A DNA stretch of 64,000 bases from JAOUEA01 sp963719165 (GCA_963719165.1 CAVRAV010000001.1:1488001-1552000); one strand, 5' to 3'. Shown: positions 19,276 through 28,037, counted from the stretch's first letter. Notes: generated by a model not told the origin, from the sequence alone. Numbers and translations are program-made.

Positions 19276-20090
19276 CAGCAGGTGGTGCCCAGGCGCCGGT
19301 GCTGCAGAGCGGGGAGCGCCTGGCGGATCCGCCGCAACTCCGCGAAGTCGAGGTCGGCGAACCACACCCCCGGCGCATCTTCGGATCCCTCGGCGAGGAT
19401 CCGCCCCCACGGGTCGACGACGAGGCTATGTCCGTAGGACCGCCTGCCCTTCGCGGGGTCGCCGAACGTCCCGCACTGGGCGGGAGCTACCACGAAGCAC
19501 TGTTCCTCGATGGCGCGCGCGCGCAAGAGGGCGTGCCAGTGGTCCTTGCCCGTTTCGTGCTGGAACTGGGCGGGGACGAACAGGACCTCGGCACCCATCG
19601 CCATGAGCCCGCGATAGAGCTCGGGGAACCGAACGTCGTAGCAGACGGATAACCCCACGCGCGCGAACTCGGTCTCGTGCGTGACGAGCGCCTCGCCCGC
19701 CGAGATCGTTGCCGACTCGCGCATGGGCGGCTGTCCCGGCAGATCGACGTCGTAGAGGTGGATCTTGCGGTAGCGCGCGACCACCTCGCCGGTCCGGTCG
19801 AACAGGACCGATGTGTCGTAGACACGTCCGTCGTCCGCCTCGAGCACGGACCCGCCGAGCACCCAGATCCTCAGCTCGTCGGCGAGGCTCCCCACGCGGT
19901 CGGTCAACGGGCCCGGCACGGGTTCCGCCAGCTCGACGCGTCGCCGAGGGTCGCCGAGATAGGCGAAGTATTCGGGCAACGCGGCCAGGTCCGCCCCGCC
20001 CGCGGCTGCCTCACGAAGCGCACCCTCCACGGCGCCGAGGTTCGCCGCGACGTCCGAGCCGGAGCACAGTTGGCAGACGGCGACGCGCAT
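19275..20090 (-). CDS. carbon-nitrogen hydrolase (nitrilase superfamily, Nit-type)
   Basis: A 271-residue member of the nitrilase superfamily with the full catalytic triad: E40 in AALPEYFAY, K109 in ARYRKIHLYD and C150 in LSVCYDVRFPELYR. The sequence around the Cys is typical of the Nit1/Nit2 group, which hydrolyses deaminated glutathione or omega-amides as metabolite repair. It is cytoplasmic and probably a homo-oligomer. It is the first gene of a pair with a GNAT enzyme. TAGCAT stands 7 nt before the ATG, suggesting a leaderless transcript. Confidence 0.9.
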   Translation of the reverse strand: MRVAVCQLCSGSDVAANLGAVEGALREAAAGGADLAALPEYFAYLGDPRRRVELAEPVPGPLTDRVGSLADELRIWVLGGSVLEADDGRVYDTSVLFDRTGEVVARYRKIHLYDVDLPGQPPMRESATISAGEALVTHETEFARVGLSVCYDVRFPELYRGLMAMGAEVLFVPAQFQHETGKDHWHALLRARAIEEQCFVVAPAQCGTFGDPAKGRRSYGHSLVVDPWGRILAEGSEDAPGVWFADLDFAELRRIRQALPALQHRRLGTTC

Positions 20091-20097
20091 GGTCCTG

Positions 20098-20103
20098 ATG
20101 CTA
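20098..20103 (-). promoter_or_regulatory. -10 element of a leaderless promoter
   Basis: TAGCAT (minus strand) lies 7 nt upstream of the nitrilase ATG. Confidence 0.4.
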
Positions 20104-20117
20104 GCGGGCGGACGCGC

Positions 20118-20585
20118 TCAGCCCCCGCGCGCCGTGCGCTCCAGCGGCAGGCCGAACCAGAGGAAGGCGATCAGGCTACCGGCCACCACCGAGGCGATCA
20201 CCCCGGCCGCCTCGGAGACGACGAGGTCCACGACGAGGCCCACCACCGCCACGATCGCGACGGCGAGGCACACGATGCCCGCCAGGGACAGCCGGTTCGT
20301 CACCCGCAGCAGCGGCTCCTTGTCCGGCCGGCGCCACCGGAGCCGATGGTACGCGGTCGGCGTCATGAGGAAGATCGCTGCGGCTCCGCTCGAAAGGAAC
20401 GCCACGAAGTACGTGACCGTTTCGAGCCCATCGATCTCGTCGAATCGTGAGGAGAACGGCAGGGCGAGCAGGAACGAGAAGAGCATGAGCGCGCCGGGCA
20501 GCACGATGCGCAACTCGTTCAGGACCTCGAGGAGCTCTCGGTTCTGGCGCTCCCTCGCGTTCGCCGGAGGCGGCTGATCGGCCAT
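20118..20585 (-). CDS. DUF6328 family membrane protein
   Basis: A 155-residue membrane protein with an N-terminal amphipathic stretch (ERQNRELLEVLNELRIVLPG) and four hydrophobic helices. The segment ELRIVLPGALMLFSFLLALPF is characteristic of the DUF6328 family, common in Actinomycetota. Function unknown. A TAGGGT hexamer lies 8 nt before the ATG. It lies between the VOC gene and the nitrilase gene, all on the minus strand but with separate starts. Confidence 0.78.
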   Translation of the reverse strand: MADQPPPANARERQNRELLEVLNELRIVLPGALMLFSFLLALPFSSRFDEIDGLETVTYFVAFLSSGAAAIFLMTPTAYHRLRWRRPDKEPLLRVTNRLSLAGIVCLAVAIVAVVGLVVDLVVSEAAGVIASVVAGSLIAFLWFGLPLERTARGG

Positions 20586-20593
20586 CGCTTCGC

Positions 20594-20599
20594 ACCCTA
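20594..20599 (-). promoter_or_regulatory. -10 element of a leaderless promoter
   Basis: TAGGGT (minus strand) lies 8 nt upstream of the DUF6328 ATG. Confidence 0.4.
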
Positions 20600-20630
20600 C
20601 CCCGTGGGTCGGATCTGTACGTATCGGCCG

Positions 20631-21077
20631 TCAGTCCTTCTTCAGCTCCTCGGCGAGCATCACGATGATGCCGCTGGGACCGCGGACGTAGGTGAGCTTG
20701 TAGACGTCCTCATAGGTCGCCACGCCGCGAAGCGGACGGCATCCGTGCCTCGCGGCTATCTCGAGTGCTTCGTCGATGTCGTCGACCGAGAAGGCGACGC
20801 GGTGCATGCCGATCTCGTTGGGACGGGTTGGCTTCGACTCGATCGCTTCGGGGTGGATGTACTCGAAGAGCTCAAGGCGACCGTGACCGTCTGGCGTCTG
20901 GAGCATCGCGATGTTGGCGTGGTTGCCATCGAGGCCGACGGCGGTGTCGGTCCACTCGCCACTGACCGTGTCACGGCCAACGACCGTGAGACCGAGGTCG
21001 GTGAAGAAGGAGATCGTTGCTTCGAGGTCACGAACGGCGATGCCGACGTTCTCAAGCTTGATGGACATGCGTTTCAT
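20631..21077 (-). CDS. VOC superfamily (glyoxalase-like) protein
   Basis: A protein of about 148 residues with two beta-alpha-beta-beta-beta modules. The first starts LENVGIAVRDLEATISFFTDLGL and the second MHRVAFSVDDIDEALEIA, ending GPSGIIVMLAEEL, the usual metal-binding Glu position. The family covers glyoxalases, dioxygenases and epimerases, and the substrate is unknown. I chose the ATG at 21077; the ATG at 21068 is also possible, and the frame further upstream does not resemble the family. Confidence 0.8.
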   Translation of the reverse strand: MKRMSIKLENVGIAVRDLEATISFFTDLGLTVVGRDTVSGEWTDTAVGLDGNHANIAMLQTPDGHGRLELFEYIHPEAIESKPTRPNEIGMHRVAFSVDDIDEALEIAARHGCRPLRGVATYEDVYKLTYVRGPSGIIVMLAEELKKD

Positions 21078-21222
21078 GCTAGCTGTCTGGCCCTCGGCGG
21101 GCGCCTCATCCGCACTCGGCAAGCCTGCTGCAACAGCGGTTGATTCCGATCAGGAGACCGCGCCCTGCGCCATGCTATGGCACCAGACGCGACCGTTCGT
21201 GCTCCGTCGAAGTAGGTGCCGA

Positions 21223-21228
21223 TAGGCT
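21223..21228 (+). promoter_or_regulatory. -10 element of a leaderless promoter
   Basis: TAGGCT lies 8 nt upstream of the ATG at 21237. Confidence 0.4.
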
Positions 21229-21236
21229 GCGCGCAG

Positions 21237-21836
21237 ATGCCGACCGGACGCTACGACGTATCGGGGGACGACGACGGAAGGCCCGCGGGCACCGAGGCGT
21301 TCCGGTGCGCCCCGGGGCCGATGGGCTGGCGCTACTTCAGCGAGATCGTCACCGACCACACCGAGGTGATGGACGTCGCCGTGGACCGCGACTGGCGGAT
21401 CGCGCGCGTGCGCATCGACACGGGGTCGCACGACCTCCTCCTCGAGGCACGCGACGACGCCTTGGTCGGCTACCGGGACCGGGTGCCGATCGAGATCGCG
21501 TTCGGAGCCTCATGGCACCTCGACTACTTCACGCCCGCCACGAACGCGATCACCGCACGGCGGCTCGATGACACGACGGAGATCGACGTGGTCTACCTGG
21601 AGCCGGTCACGCTGGAGCCCACGGCGCGGCGGCAGCGCTACGAGTTGGCGGGACGCGAGCGTGTTCGGACGCCGGTGGGGAGCTTCGAAGCCGACCGGTG
21701 GGTGTTCACGTCGCTGGGCGATGGATGGAGCGCGGACCTGTGGGTCGCCGGCGACGTGGTGGTTCGCTACGCCGGGCTCTTCGAGCTCGCGGCGTACGAA
21801 CCCGGGGCGAACGGTCCCCGGCCGCAGGAGCCCTGA
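21237..21836 (+). CDS. conserved hypothetical protein
   Basis: A 199-residue soluble protein without signal peptide or membrane segment. It reads as mostly beta strands: GWRYFSEIVTDHTEVMDVAV, then ASWHLDYFTPATNAIT, and near the end SLGDGWSADLWVAGDVVVRY. This resembles beta-barrel proteins of the putative glycolipid-binding or lipocalin-like type, but I cannot name a family. The ATG at 21237 is chosen because a TAGGCT element lies 8 nt before it. It ends in front of a strong hairpin shared with the yceI-like gene. Confidence 0.65.
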   Translation: MPTGRYDVSGDDDGRPAGTEAFRCAPGPMGWRYFSEIVTDHTEVMDVAVDRDWRIARVRIDTGSHDLLLEARDDALVGYRDRVPIEIAFGASWHLDYFTPATNAITARRLDDTTEIDVVYLEPVTLEPTARRQRYELAGRERVRTPVGSFEADRWVFTSLGDGWSADLWVAGDVVVRYAGLFELAAYEPGANGPRPQEP

Positions 21837-21843
21837 CGTTGAG

Positions 21844-21867
21844 AAGGCCGGCCCCCGGGCCGGCCTT
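21844..21867. terminator. bidirectional terminator hairpin
   Basis: Perfect 10-bp arms AAGGCCGGCC and GGCCGGCCTT with a 4-nt loop lie between two convergent genes. Confidence 0.75.
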
Positions 21868-21888
21868 CCCTCGCTCGCGTCTACCCGC

Positions 21889-22455
21889 TCAGCCGACCTT
21901 CCGCGTCTCGACCTCGATCTCCAGGCCGACCTTCTTGCCGACGAGGAACCCGCCGGTCTCCACGGCGACGTTCCACGTGAGCTCCCAGTCCTCGCGGCTG
22001 ATCTCGGTCCTCGCCGAAGCGGAGAAGATCGTGTTCCCGTGCGGGTCCTGACCCCAGCCGAGATACTCGCCGGTGAGGGTGAGCGGCTTGGAGGTGCCCT
22101 TGATCGTCAGCTCGCCGTCCAGCTCGAACGCGTTCCCGCCGGTGTGGCGCACGGCCGTGCTCTTGAACGTCATGACCGGATACTTCTCCACCTCGAAGAA
22201 ATCCGCGCTCTTCAGGTGCTCGTCGCGCTGCTCCTGGTTCGTTTGGATGCTGCCGGTCTTGATCTCGACCTCGACGCTTGAGTCCTGCGGGCGGTCGCCG
22301 ACCACGATCGCGCCCTCGAACTCCACGAATCGTCCTCGCACCCGCGTGAGCATGTGCCGGGCCACGAACTCAACCTGCGTGTGCGCGAGGTCCAGCTCGT
22401 ACTTGCCTGCGGGTGGGAGCGAGACGCCGTCGATCTCGCGAACTGCATCGGCCAT
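21889..22455 (-). CDS. YceI family protein
   Basis: A 188-residue YceI-like lipocalin-fold protein without a signal peptide, so probably cytoplasmic in this lineage. Family motifs are AHTQVEFVARHML, RGRFVEFEGAI, FFEVEKYPVMTFKS and ELTIKGTSKPLTL. YceI proteins bind polyisoprenoid or amphiphilic molecules and often respond to stress. AAGGGGG precedes the ATG. It is divergent from an HxlR regulator, a pairing that suggests control by that regulator. Confidence 0.9.
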   Translation of the reverse strand: MADAVREIDGVSLPPAGKYELDLAHTQVEFVARHMLTRVRGRFVEFEGAIVVGDRPQDSSVEVEIKTGSIQTNQEQRDEHLKSADFFEVEKYPVMTFKSTAVRHTGGNAFELDGELTIKGTSKPLTLTGEYLGWGQDPHGNTIFSASARTEISREDWELTWNVAVETGGFLVGKKVGLEIEVETRKVG

Positions 22456-22526
22456 GGGTTCCCCCTTCGTTCGATGGCTACCGCCCCTCGCGGCAGCTCG
22501 ACCCCGGTACTAACGGAACCCAAGGT

Positions 22527-22543
22527 ACTCTGTATTCCAGAGT
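22527..22543. promoter_or_regulatory. palindromic operator candidate between yceI-like and hxlR genes
   Basis: A perfect inverted repeat, ACTCTG, 5 nt, CAGAGT. GGTACT also occurs twice nearby (22506-22511 and 22524-22529). The site sits in the divergent promoter region, where an HxlR repressor would be expected to bind. Confidence 0.5.
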
Positions 22544-22584
22544 CATCCAGGTTCTGGGACCCACGTCCGGGCGGAGGCCCCGGC

Positions 22585-22590
22585 TAGGAT
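22585..22590 (+). promoter_or_regulatory. -10 element of the hxlR gene
   Basis: TAGGAT ends 10 nt before the ATG at 22601, which supports that start over the ATG at 22589. Confidence 0.4.
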
Positions 22591-22600
22591 GATGAGGCCG

Positions 22601-22924
22601 ATGCCCGAGGAAGCCCCGATCTGTGCGCACTTCCAAGAAGCCGCCGAGCTGGTGGCGAAGCGGTGGAACCCCCAGATCGTGCGCGCGCTCCTGTCCGGCG
22701 CCACGCGGTTCTCCGACCTCAAGGCCGGCATCCCGAACATCTCCGACGCGCTGGTGTCGGATCGGCTGAAGGAGCTCGAGGCCGCGGGGATCGTGACCCG
22801 CACCGTTACGCCTCACACACCCGTACGCATCGCTTACGGCCTCACCGAGCGCGGGCGCGATCTCTCCAAGGTGATGGGGGAGCTCGCCGCGTGGGCGGAG
22901 CGCTGGGCAGCGGCTCCGGTCTGA
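22601..22924 (+). CDS. HxlR family transcriptional regulator
   Basis: A winged-helix regulator of about 107 residues. The HxlR signature is complete: a single N-terminal Cys in ICAHFQEAAEL, KRWNPQIVRALLSGATRF, then the recognition region NISDALVSDRLKELEAAGIV and the wing RIAYGLTERG. Members often sense electrophiles or oxidants through the N-terminal Cys. Its likely target is the palindrome in the shared region with the divergent YceI-like gene. An ATG at 22589 would add four residues. Confidence 0.88.
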   Translation: MPEEAPICAHFQEAAELVAKRWNPQIVRALLSGATRFSDLKAGIPNISDALVSDRLKELEAAGIVTRTVTPHTPVRIAYGLTERGRDLSKVMGELAAWAERWAAAPV

Positions 22925-22927
22925 GCC

Positions 22928-24283
22928 CTAGGCCCCGGCCGCGCGATCCGCAACCTCGAGCACCTCGTCGATGATGGCGAACCCCTCGTCGAGTTGCTCG
23001 GCGCTGATGCTCAGCGGAGGGTTCGTCATGATCCCGTTGCCTCGCACCATGGTGAAGAGGCCCCGGTCCAGCAGCCCACGGTTGATCGAGGCCATCGTGT
23101 CGTTCAACACGTTGAAGGGGCTGAGCGGCTCCATCGTCACGCGGTCCTTCACGAGCTCCAAGATCCCGAACAGCCCGAGGTTGCGATAGCGACCGATGCT
23201 CGGGTGCCGCGCGGCCAGGTCCACGTGATGGCGTTGCATCTGCACCCCGAGCCGCTCGGCGTTGCCGACGAGGTCGTCGTCCTCCATCACCTGGATCGTC
23301 GCGAGCGCCGCGGCGCACCCGAGCGGATGCGAGTTGTAGGTGAGCCCGCCCCAGAAGACGTGCTCGTCGAAGTGCTCGGCGACCTCCGGTGCTATGGCGA
23401 GCGCGCCGAGCGGAAGGTAGCACGACGTGAGGCCCTTGGCCGTCGACATCAGGTCGGGCCGGACGTTCCAGTGATCGACGGCGAACCACGCCCCCGTGCG
23501 CCCGAAGCCGCACATGACCTCGTCGGCGATCATCAAGATGCCGAACTCCGTGCACAGGTCTCGCACGCCCTGCAGGTAGCCGTCGGGCGGGATGAGGATA
23601 CCGTTGGTCCCGGTCACGGTCTCGAGGATGAAGGCCGCGATCGTCTCCGGCCCCTCGAGTTCGACCGTCTCGCGGAGCAGCGCGAGCGCGGTCTGCGCAT
23701 CGTCGAAGCCTCGCTCGGTACCGTGGTAGGGCTCCATCACGCGCACGACGCCGGGCATCGGCGGGTTCTCGTTCGCCCACCGCCGGGGTTCGCCCGAGAG
23801 GTTGATCGTGGCGTACGTGGCGCCGTGGTAGGACCGGTAGCGCGTAAGTAACTTCTGCCGCCCCGTGAACGCCTTCGCGATGCGGATCGCGTTCTCGTTG
23901 CACTCGGCGCCCCCCAGCGTGAAGAAGGTCTTCTCCATCGAGCCGGGCCATAGCTCGGCGAGCTTCTGCCCCAACCGCGCCCGCGTCTCGTAGGCCATGA
24001 ACGGGGAGATGTAGGCAAGGGTCTCGCCCTGCTTCGCAACGGCATCGATCACGCGCTTGTCGCCGTGCCCGATGTTCACGCCCATCAGCTGGGAGTTGAA
24101 GTCGAGGTAGCGGGTGCCGTCGGTGGTGAAGAAGTAGACGCCCTCGGCTCGCTCCACCGGCAGCGGCATCACCTTCGACTGTGCCTGCCAGTCGTACAGC
24201 GTGTGCCGCTTGGAGAGCGCGACGATCTCCTCGGCCGACAGCACAGCGTGCTCGATCTCGGGGTCGGTCATGGGCTCGGTCAT
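22928..24283 (-). CDS. class III PLP-dependent aminotransferase
   Basis: A 451-residue class III (omega) aminotransferase. The PLP Asp is in IADEVMCGFGRTGAW and the Schiff-base Lys in MSTAKGLTSCYLPLG; TYNSHPLGCAAALAT closes the active site. The N-terminal RHTLYDWQAQ resembles the taurine-pyruvate and related amine aminotransferases, so an aliphatic amine donor is likely, but the substrate is not fixed. Normal family length. A TAGACT element lies 7 nt before the ATG. It is convergent with the hxlR gene. Confidence 0.88.
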   Translation of the reverse strand: MTEPMTDPEIEHAVLSAEEIVALSKRHTLYDWQAQSKVMPLPVERAEGVYFFTTDGTRYLDFNSQLMGVNIGHGDKRVIDAVAKQGETLAYISPFMAYETRARLGQKLAELWPGSMEKTFFTLGGAECNENAIRIAKAFTGRQKLLTRYRSYHGATYATINLSGEPRRWANENPPMPGVVRVMEPYHGTERGFDDAQTALALLRETVELEGPETIAAFILETVTGTNGILIPPDGYLQGVRDLCTEFGILMIADEVMCGFGRTGAWFAVDHWNVRPDLMSTAKGLTSCYLPLGALAIAPEVAEHFDEHVFWGGLTYNSHPLGCAAALATIQVMEDDDLVGNAERLGVQMQRHHVDLAARHPSIGRYRNLGLFGILELVKDRVTMEPLSPFNVLNDTMASINRGLLDRGLFTMVRGNGIMTNPPLSISAEQLDEGFAIIDEVLEVADRAAGA

Positions 24284-24290
24284 GGGCCCC

Positions 24291-24296
24291 AGTCTA
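24291..24296 (-). promoter_or_regulatory. -10 element of a leaderless promoter
   Basis: TAGACT (minus strand) lies 7 nt upstream of the aminotransferase ATG. Confidence 0.45.
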
Positions 24297-24312
24297 GCTT
24301 CGGCCCCCGGTC

Positions 24313-25554
24313 TCAGGCTCCCTTGAGCACCTCGCCGCCCTTCATGACGAAGGCGACGTCCTCGAGCAGCGCGATGTCATCGATCGGATCACCGGCCACG
24401 GCCACGAGGTCCGCGAACCGCCCGGGCGCGAGCGATCCGACCTCGTCCCAGGCCATCAGTTCGGCCCCGACCAGCGTCGCGCTCTGGATGGCCTGCATCG
24501 GTGTCATCCCGTGGCGCACCATGTACGCGAACTGTCGCCCCGCGAACCGATGGGGGTAGACCCCGCTGTCGGTGCCGTACGCGATCTTCACCCCCGCCTT
24601 CACGGCCTTGGTGAAACCCTCGCGTTGAGCATCGGTGGTCTCTTCGTTCTTGCGCAGCGTGCCGGCGGGCCAACCTTCGGCCCGGCCGACCTCCTCGATC
24701 CAATCGCCGCAGTAGATGTCGGGCACCAGGTACGTCCCGTGCTCGAGCATGAGATCGATGCATTCGTCGTCCATCAGGGAGCCGTGCTCTATCGAGCGCA
24801 CCCCGGCACGCACCGCCCGCTTGATGCCCTCTGCGCCGTGCGCGTGCGCCGCCACGAAGGTCCCGTACAACGCGGCCTCTTCGACCGCCGCGCGGATCTC
24901 GGCCTCGCTGAACTCGGGGGCACCGGGGTTCGTGCCTTCCGTGAGGACGGCGCCCGTCGCGATCACCTTGATGAAGTCCGCGCGATGCAGGATCTCGCGC
25001 ACGACCTTGCGCACCTCGTCCACGGAGTTCGCGACCCCGAAGCGCAGGTCTCTGGGCAGGCGTTCGTCCACGTCGACCGCCAGCCCCGGCACGTCACCGC
25101 CGCCCGCGGACGACGTCACGAACGGACCCGCGCAGCGCATCCTGGGACCGGGCGTCCAGCCGGCGTCGATCGCGTCGCGCAGGGCCACGTCCACGAACGC
25201 GCGGAACGTGCCCACGTCGCGCACGGTGGTGAACCCCGCCATCACGGTGTCGCGCGCGTTGCGCACGCCGGTGAGGGCCTCCTGCGCCGGCGTTCGCACC
25301 ACGAGCGCGGCGTAGGTCTCGTGGCCCTCGATCTCGCCGATCATGTGCGCGTGCATGTCCATGAGCCCCGGCATCACGGTGTGCGCGCTCAGGTCGATCT
25401 CGCGATCGGCGGGCGGGACGTCGTCACCCGGGCCGAGGATCCGCTCGATGCGGGCTCCCCTGACCACGAGCGCGCGATCCGCGAGCACCTCGCCCGCCTC
25501 CACGTCGACGAGGCGCCCCGCAAGGATCACGGTGGTGGACGCGGACTCGGGCAT
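24313..25554 (-). CDS. amidohydrolase family protein
   Basis: A 413-residue metal-dependent amidohydrolase of the imidazolonepropionase or Xaa-Pro dipeptidase-like group. The N-terminal metal motif is MDMHAHMIGE; FIKVIATGAVL places the usual carboxylated or bridging Lys, then AAHAHG, VRSIEHGSLM and AYGTDSGVYP supply the remaining ligands. The family hydrolyses cyclic amides or dipeptides. The ATG at 25554 is preferred because TATGCT lies 7 nt before it. It lies between the aminotransferase and the metallo-hydrolase on the same strand. Confidence 0.85.
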   Translation of the reverse strand: MPESASTTVILAGRLVDVEAGEVLADRALVVRGARIERILGPGDDVPPADREIDLSAHTVMPGLMDMHAHMIGEIEGHETYAALVVRTPAQEALTGVRNARDTVMAGFTTVRDVGTFRAFVDVALRDAIDAGWTPGPRMRCAGPFVTSSAGGGDVPGLAVDVDERLPRDLRFGVANSVDEVRKVVREILHRADFIKVIATGAVLTEGTNPGAPEFSEAEIRAAVEEAALYGTFVAAHAHGAEGIKRAVRAGVRSIEHGSLMDDECIDLMLEHGTYLVPDIYCGDWIEEVGRAEGWPAGTLRKNEETTDAQREGFTKAVKAGVKIAYGTDSGVYPHRFAGRQFAYMVRHGMTPMQAIQSATLVGAELMAWDEVGSLAPGRFADLVAVAGDPIDDIALLEDVAFVMKGGEVLKGA

Positions 25555-25561
25555 GGCGCGG

Positions 25562-25567
25562 AGCATA
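25562..25567 (-). promoter_or_regulatory. -10 element of a leaderless promoter
   Basis: TATGCT (minus strand) lies 7 nt upstream of the amidohydrolase ATG. Confidence 0.45.
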
Positions 25568-25611
25568 GCTTCCGGACGAACGTCGCGCGCAGGCACTCAA
25601 GGGGCACGGCG

Positions 25612-26403
25612 TCAGCCCGGTGAGGAAGCCTCCAGGAGCGCGAGCTCGGCCTCGACGGCCGGGGTCATCCGGTCGGCGAAGAACGAACCGCCGTGCCCCG
25701 GCAGCACCCGGCGGACCGGAAGCTCGGAGAGCCGACGGAGCGAGTCCGCGCCCGCGGCGCGATCGTCCCAGGACAGCCGGTCGTCGAGGTAGAGGGTGTC
25801 CCCGCTGCACAGGAGCCCCGCTTCTGCGTCCCACAGCGCGATCGAGCCCGCCGAGTGGCCCGGGACGTGCAGCACCTCGAAGCGGCGGTCGCCGAGGTCG
25901 ATGACGTCGCCGTCGGCAACGGTCTCGGTCAGCTCCGCGCCCGGACTCACCCAGCCGACGTCGTCGAAGTCCTCGGTGGGGAGGGCGGACACCGCCATGC
26001 GGGGCACTGGGAACCCGTAGTAGGCGAACATCTCGGCGGTGCCCTCGGGGTAGTCGTCGACGTGCAGGCGCATGGGGAACGGCGAGCGGATCTCGTCGGC
26101 GTCTTCGGCGTGCCCCCGCCGGTCGTCGAACTCCCGCAGGCCGCCCACGTGGTCGAAGTGACCGTGCGTGACCACGGCCACGACTGGACGTCCGCCCGTG
26201 CGATCGTCCACGGCCGGACGCAGCGGCCCGATGCCGTTCATGGTGTCCACCAGGAGATCGGCGTCGCGCCCGCGCACGAGCCACGCGTTCGACTCGAGCA
26301 TGGGGTCGACGTGGGGCTCGGTGAACCTCGTGATGCCTTCCTCGAGCTGGGCCGCGGCGAGCCACTCCGAGGTCACGGGCGGGCGCCACGCATGGCCGCT
26401 CAT
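25612..26403 (-). CDS. metallo-beta-lactamase fold hydrolase
   Basis: A 263-residue MBL-fold protein. The metal motif THGHFDHVGG is intact, followed by the histidines in HVPGHSAGSIALW and a Asp in SGDTLYLDD; RRVLPGHGG completes the set. Relatives include glyoxalase II-type thioesterases and lactonases. The ATG at 26403 overlaps the stop codon of the upstream decarboxylase by 4 nt, so the two are coupled and probably work on linked substrates. Confidence 0.88.
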   Translation of the reverse strand: MSGHAWRPPVTSEWLAAAQLEEGITRFTEPHVDPMLESNAWLVRGRDADLLVDTMNGIGPLRPAVDDRTGGRPVVAVVTHGHFDHVGGLREFDDRRGHAEDADEIRSPFPMRLHVDDYPEGTAEMFAYYGFPVPRMAVSALPTEDFDDVGWVSPGAELTETVADGDVIDLGDRRFEVLHVPGHSAGSIALWDAEAGLLCSGDTLYLDDRLSWDDRAAGADSLRRLSELPVRRVLPGHGGSFFADRMTPAVEAELALLEASSPG

Positions 26404-27653
26404 GTGCGGTCCGCGAAGCAGACCGCGCCCGCGGGCTCCCGCAGGCAATGCTCGGACGTCATCGAGGCGTTGTAGCTTCCGACGTTCAGCGCCGCCACGA
26501 TGTCCCCCTCGTGCACTTCGGGGAACGGGTAGTCCTCGGCGAACAGGTCGTCGCCCTCGTTGATGTTGCCGGCGATGGTCACCGCCGCGGCGGGCTCCGC
26601 GTCGGCGGCGCGACAGAGCACCAGGTCGAGCAGGCCTTCGTAGACGAAGCGCTCGCACATGACGTTCCATCCCGTGTCGAGTCCGACGAACGGGAAGCCC
26701 GCCCGGTCCTCCACGGTGACGACCTCGGCGAGATGCACCGCGCACTCCTTCACGAGGAAATCGCCCGGTTCGGTGGAGACCGTGACGTCGAGCGATCCCA
26801 GGCGCCGAGTGAGGACGCCCGCCCACGCTTCAACGTCGAGCGGGGTGTCCCCCGGGGCCTGTGGCACACCCAGCCCGCCACCGGTGTTGATCTCCTCGAT
26901 CCGGCACCCCGCCTCCAGCAGCGCCTCGGCTATGACGGCCACCCGCCGCATCGTCTCCTCGAAGACGTCGAGGCCGTCGCTGAGATACCCGTCGCCCACG
27001 TGGACGTGCACGGTGTCGATCGAGAGGTCGTGCTCGCGCGCGATCGCCACAGCTTCGTCCAGCTGCTCCGGCAGGATGCCGAACTTGGTGGGCCGCGGGC
27101 CCGTGTAGAGGGTCTCGCCGCTGTTCGCTCGTGACGCTCCGATCCCGGGATCCACACGGATGCCGACCGTGGAGCCTGGCGCGCGCCGCCCCACCCGCCG
27201 CAGCTGTGAGAGCAGATCCACGTTCACGTGCACGCCCGCGCCGAGGATCCTATCCAGATCCCGTTCAGACACGTTCGTTCCGGTGTAACTGATCTCGGAC
27301 GGCTCCCAGCCCATCTGGAGCGCCAGATCGACCTCTCCCGGCGAGCACACGTCCATGGCCACCGACTCGGGGGAGCCGGCTGGCCCGAGCGCGCGCACGA
27401 ACCGCAGGAGCTCGGGTTCGCGCTGCGCCTTGAGGGCGAGCCGCACCCGGCCGCGCAGCCCGGCACCGGCCAGCGCCCCCTGCAAGGCGCGCGCCTGCTC
27501 TTCGACGCGCGCGAGGTCGTGCACGTACAGGGGCGTGCCGTGCGTCCGCGCGAGCGCCTCGGCGTCACGACCGGCGATCGTCAGCTGTCCGTCCTGCACC
27601 TCGAGACCGGGCCGCGACCACCACGTTCGCTCGTCGACGGAGGACCCACGCAT
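26400..27653 (-). CDS. PLP-dependent decarboxylase, LysA-like
   Basis: A 417-residue fold-type III PLP enzyme related to diaminopimelate and ornithine decarboxylases. The PLP Lys is in RLALKAQRE, the glycine-rich phosphate loop is EINTGGGLGVP, and the C-terminal active-site part is GYNASMTSEHC-like (GSYNASMTSEHC). Several usual DAP decarboxylase residues differ, so a substrate other than meso-DAP is possible. TAGCCT stands 7 nt before the ATG. It is coupled to the MBL-fold hydrolase gene by an ATGA overlap. Confidence 0.85.
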   Translation of the reverse strand: MRGSSVDERTWWSRPGLEVQDGQLTIAGRDAEALARTHGTPLYVHDLARVEEQARALQGALAGAGLRGRVRLALKAQREPELLRFVRALGPAGSPESVAMDVCSPGEVDLALQMGWEPSEISYTGTNVSERDLDRILGAGVHVNVDLLSQLRRVGRRAPGSTVGIRVDPGIGASRANSGETLYTGPRPTKFGILPEQLDEAVAIAREHDLSIDTVHVHVGDGYLSDGLDVFEETMRRVAVIAEALLEAGCRIEEINTGGGLGVPQAPGDTPLDVEAWAGVLTRRLGSLDVTVSTEPGDFLVKECAVHLAEVVTVEDRAGFPFVGLDTGWNVMCERFVYEGLLDLVLCRAADAEPAAAVTIAGNINEGDDLFAEDYPFPEVHEGDIVAALNVGSYNASMTSEHCLREPAGAVCFADRT

Positions 27654-27660
27654 GGCGCAC

Positions 27661-27666
27661 AGGCTA
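27661..27666 (-). promoter_or_regulatory. -10 element of a leaderless promoter
   Basis: TAGCCT (minus strand) lies 7 nt upstream of the decarboxylase ATG. Confidence 0.45.
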
Positions 27667-27669
27667 CCG

Positions 27670-28037
27670 CGCGCGAGCGTGCCGAACGTCAGCGAGCCCG
27701 GCCAGCTCGATCTCGCCGCGCCAGTGTGCCCTCACCTGGGGCGCTGCGGATATCGAGCGACCGGCCGATCGCTTCAGGCGATCCGCTGTCCCTTCGCGCC
27801 TCGGCCCGCCTTGTCTCCAGTTTGGAGGTCTTGGGAGATGGTCTGGGTCGCTGAGATGGCTGGGCAAGCTGTTCGAGTCGTCGCGGCGTTCCTGCAGATC
27901 GACGAAGGGACGGGCGGATCGGGAAGGTGGGCCTCGAGCCTCTCTCGCCTCCCAACCGAGACGGTTCAGGTTCGCGGGATGAGGGCGCTTCCTTCACGTT
28001 TGACGCTCGCTGGGAGCGTCACCATACTCCGCATTGA
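27670..28037. other. gene-free stretch, possible coding remnant
   Basis: No convincing gene. A plus-strand frame near 27715-27800 reads VCPHLGRCGYRATGRSLQ, which faintly resembles a short Cys-containing motif of actinobacterial LysM-type proteins, but stops and frame breaks surround it. The stretch leads into the regulatory box before the transketolase gene and may mark the left edge of the accessory region. Confidence 0.3.
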
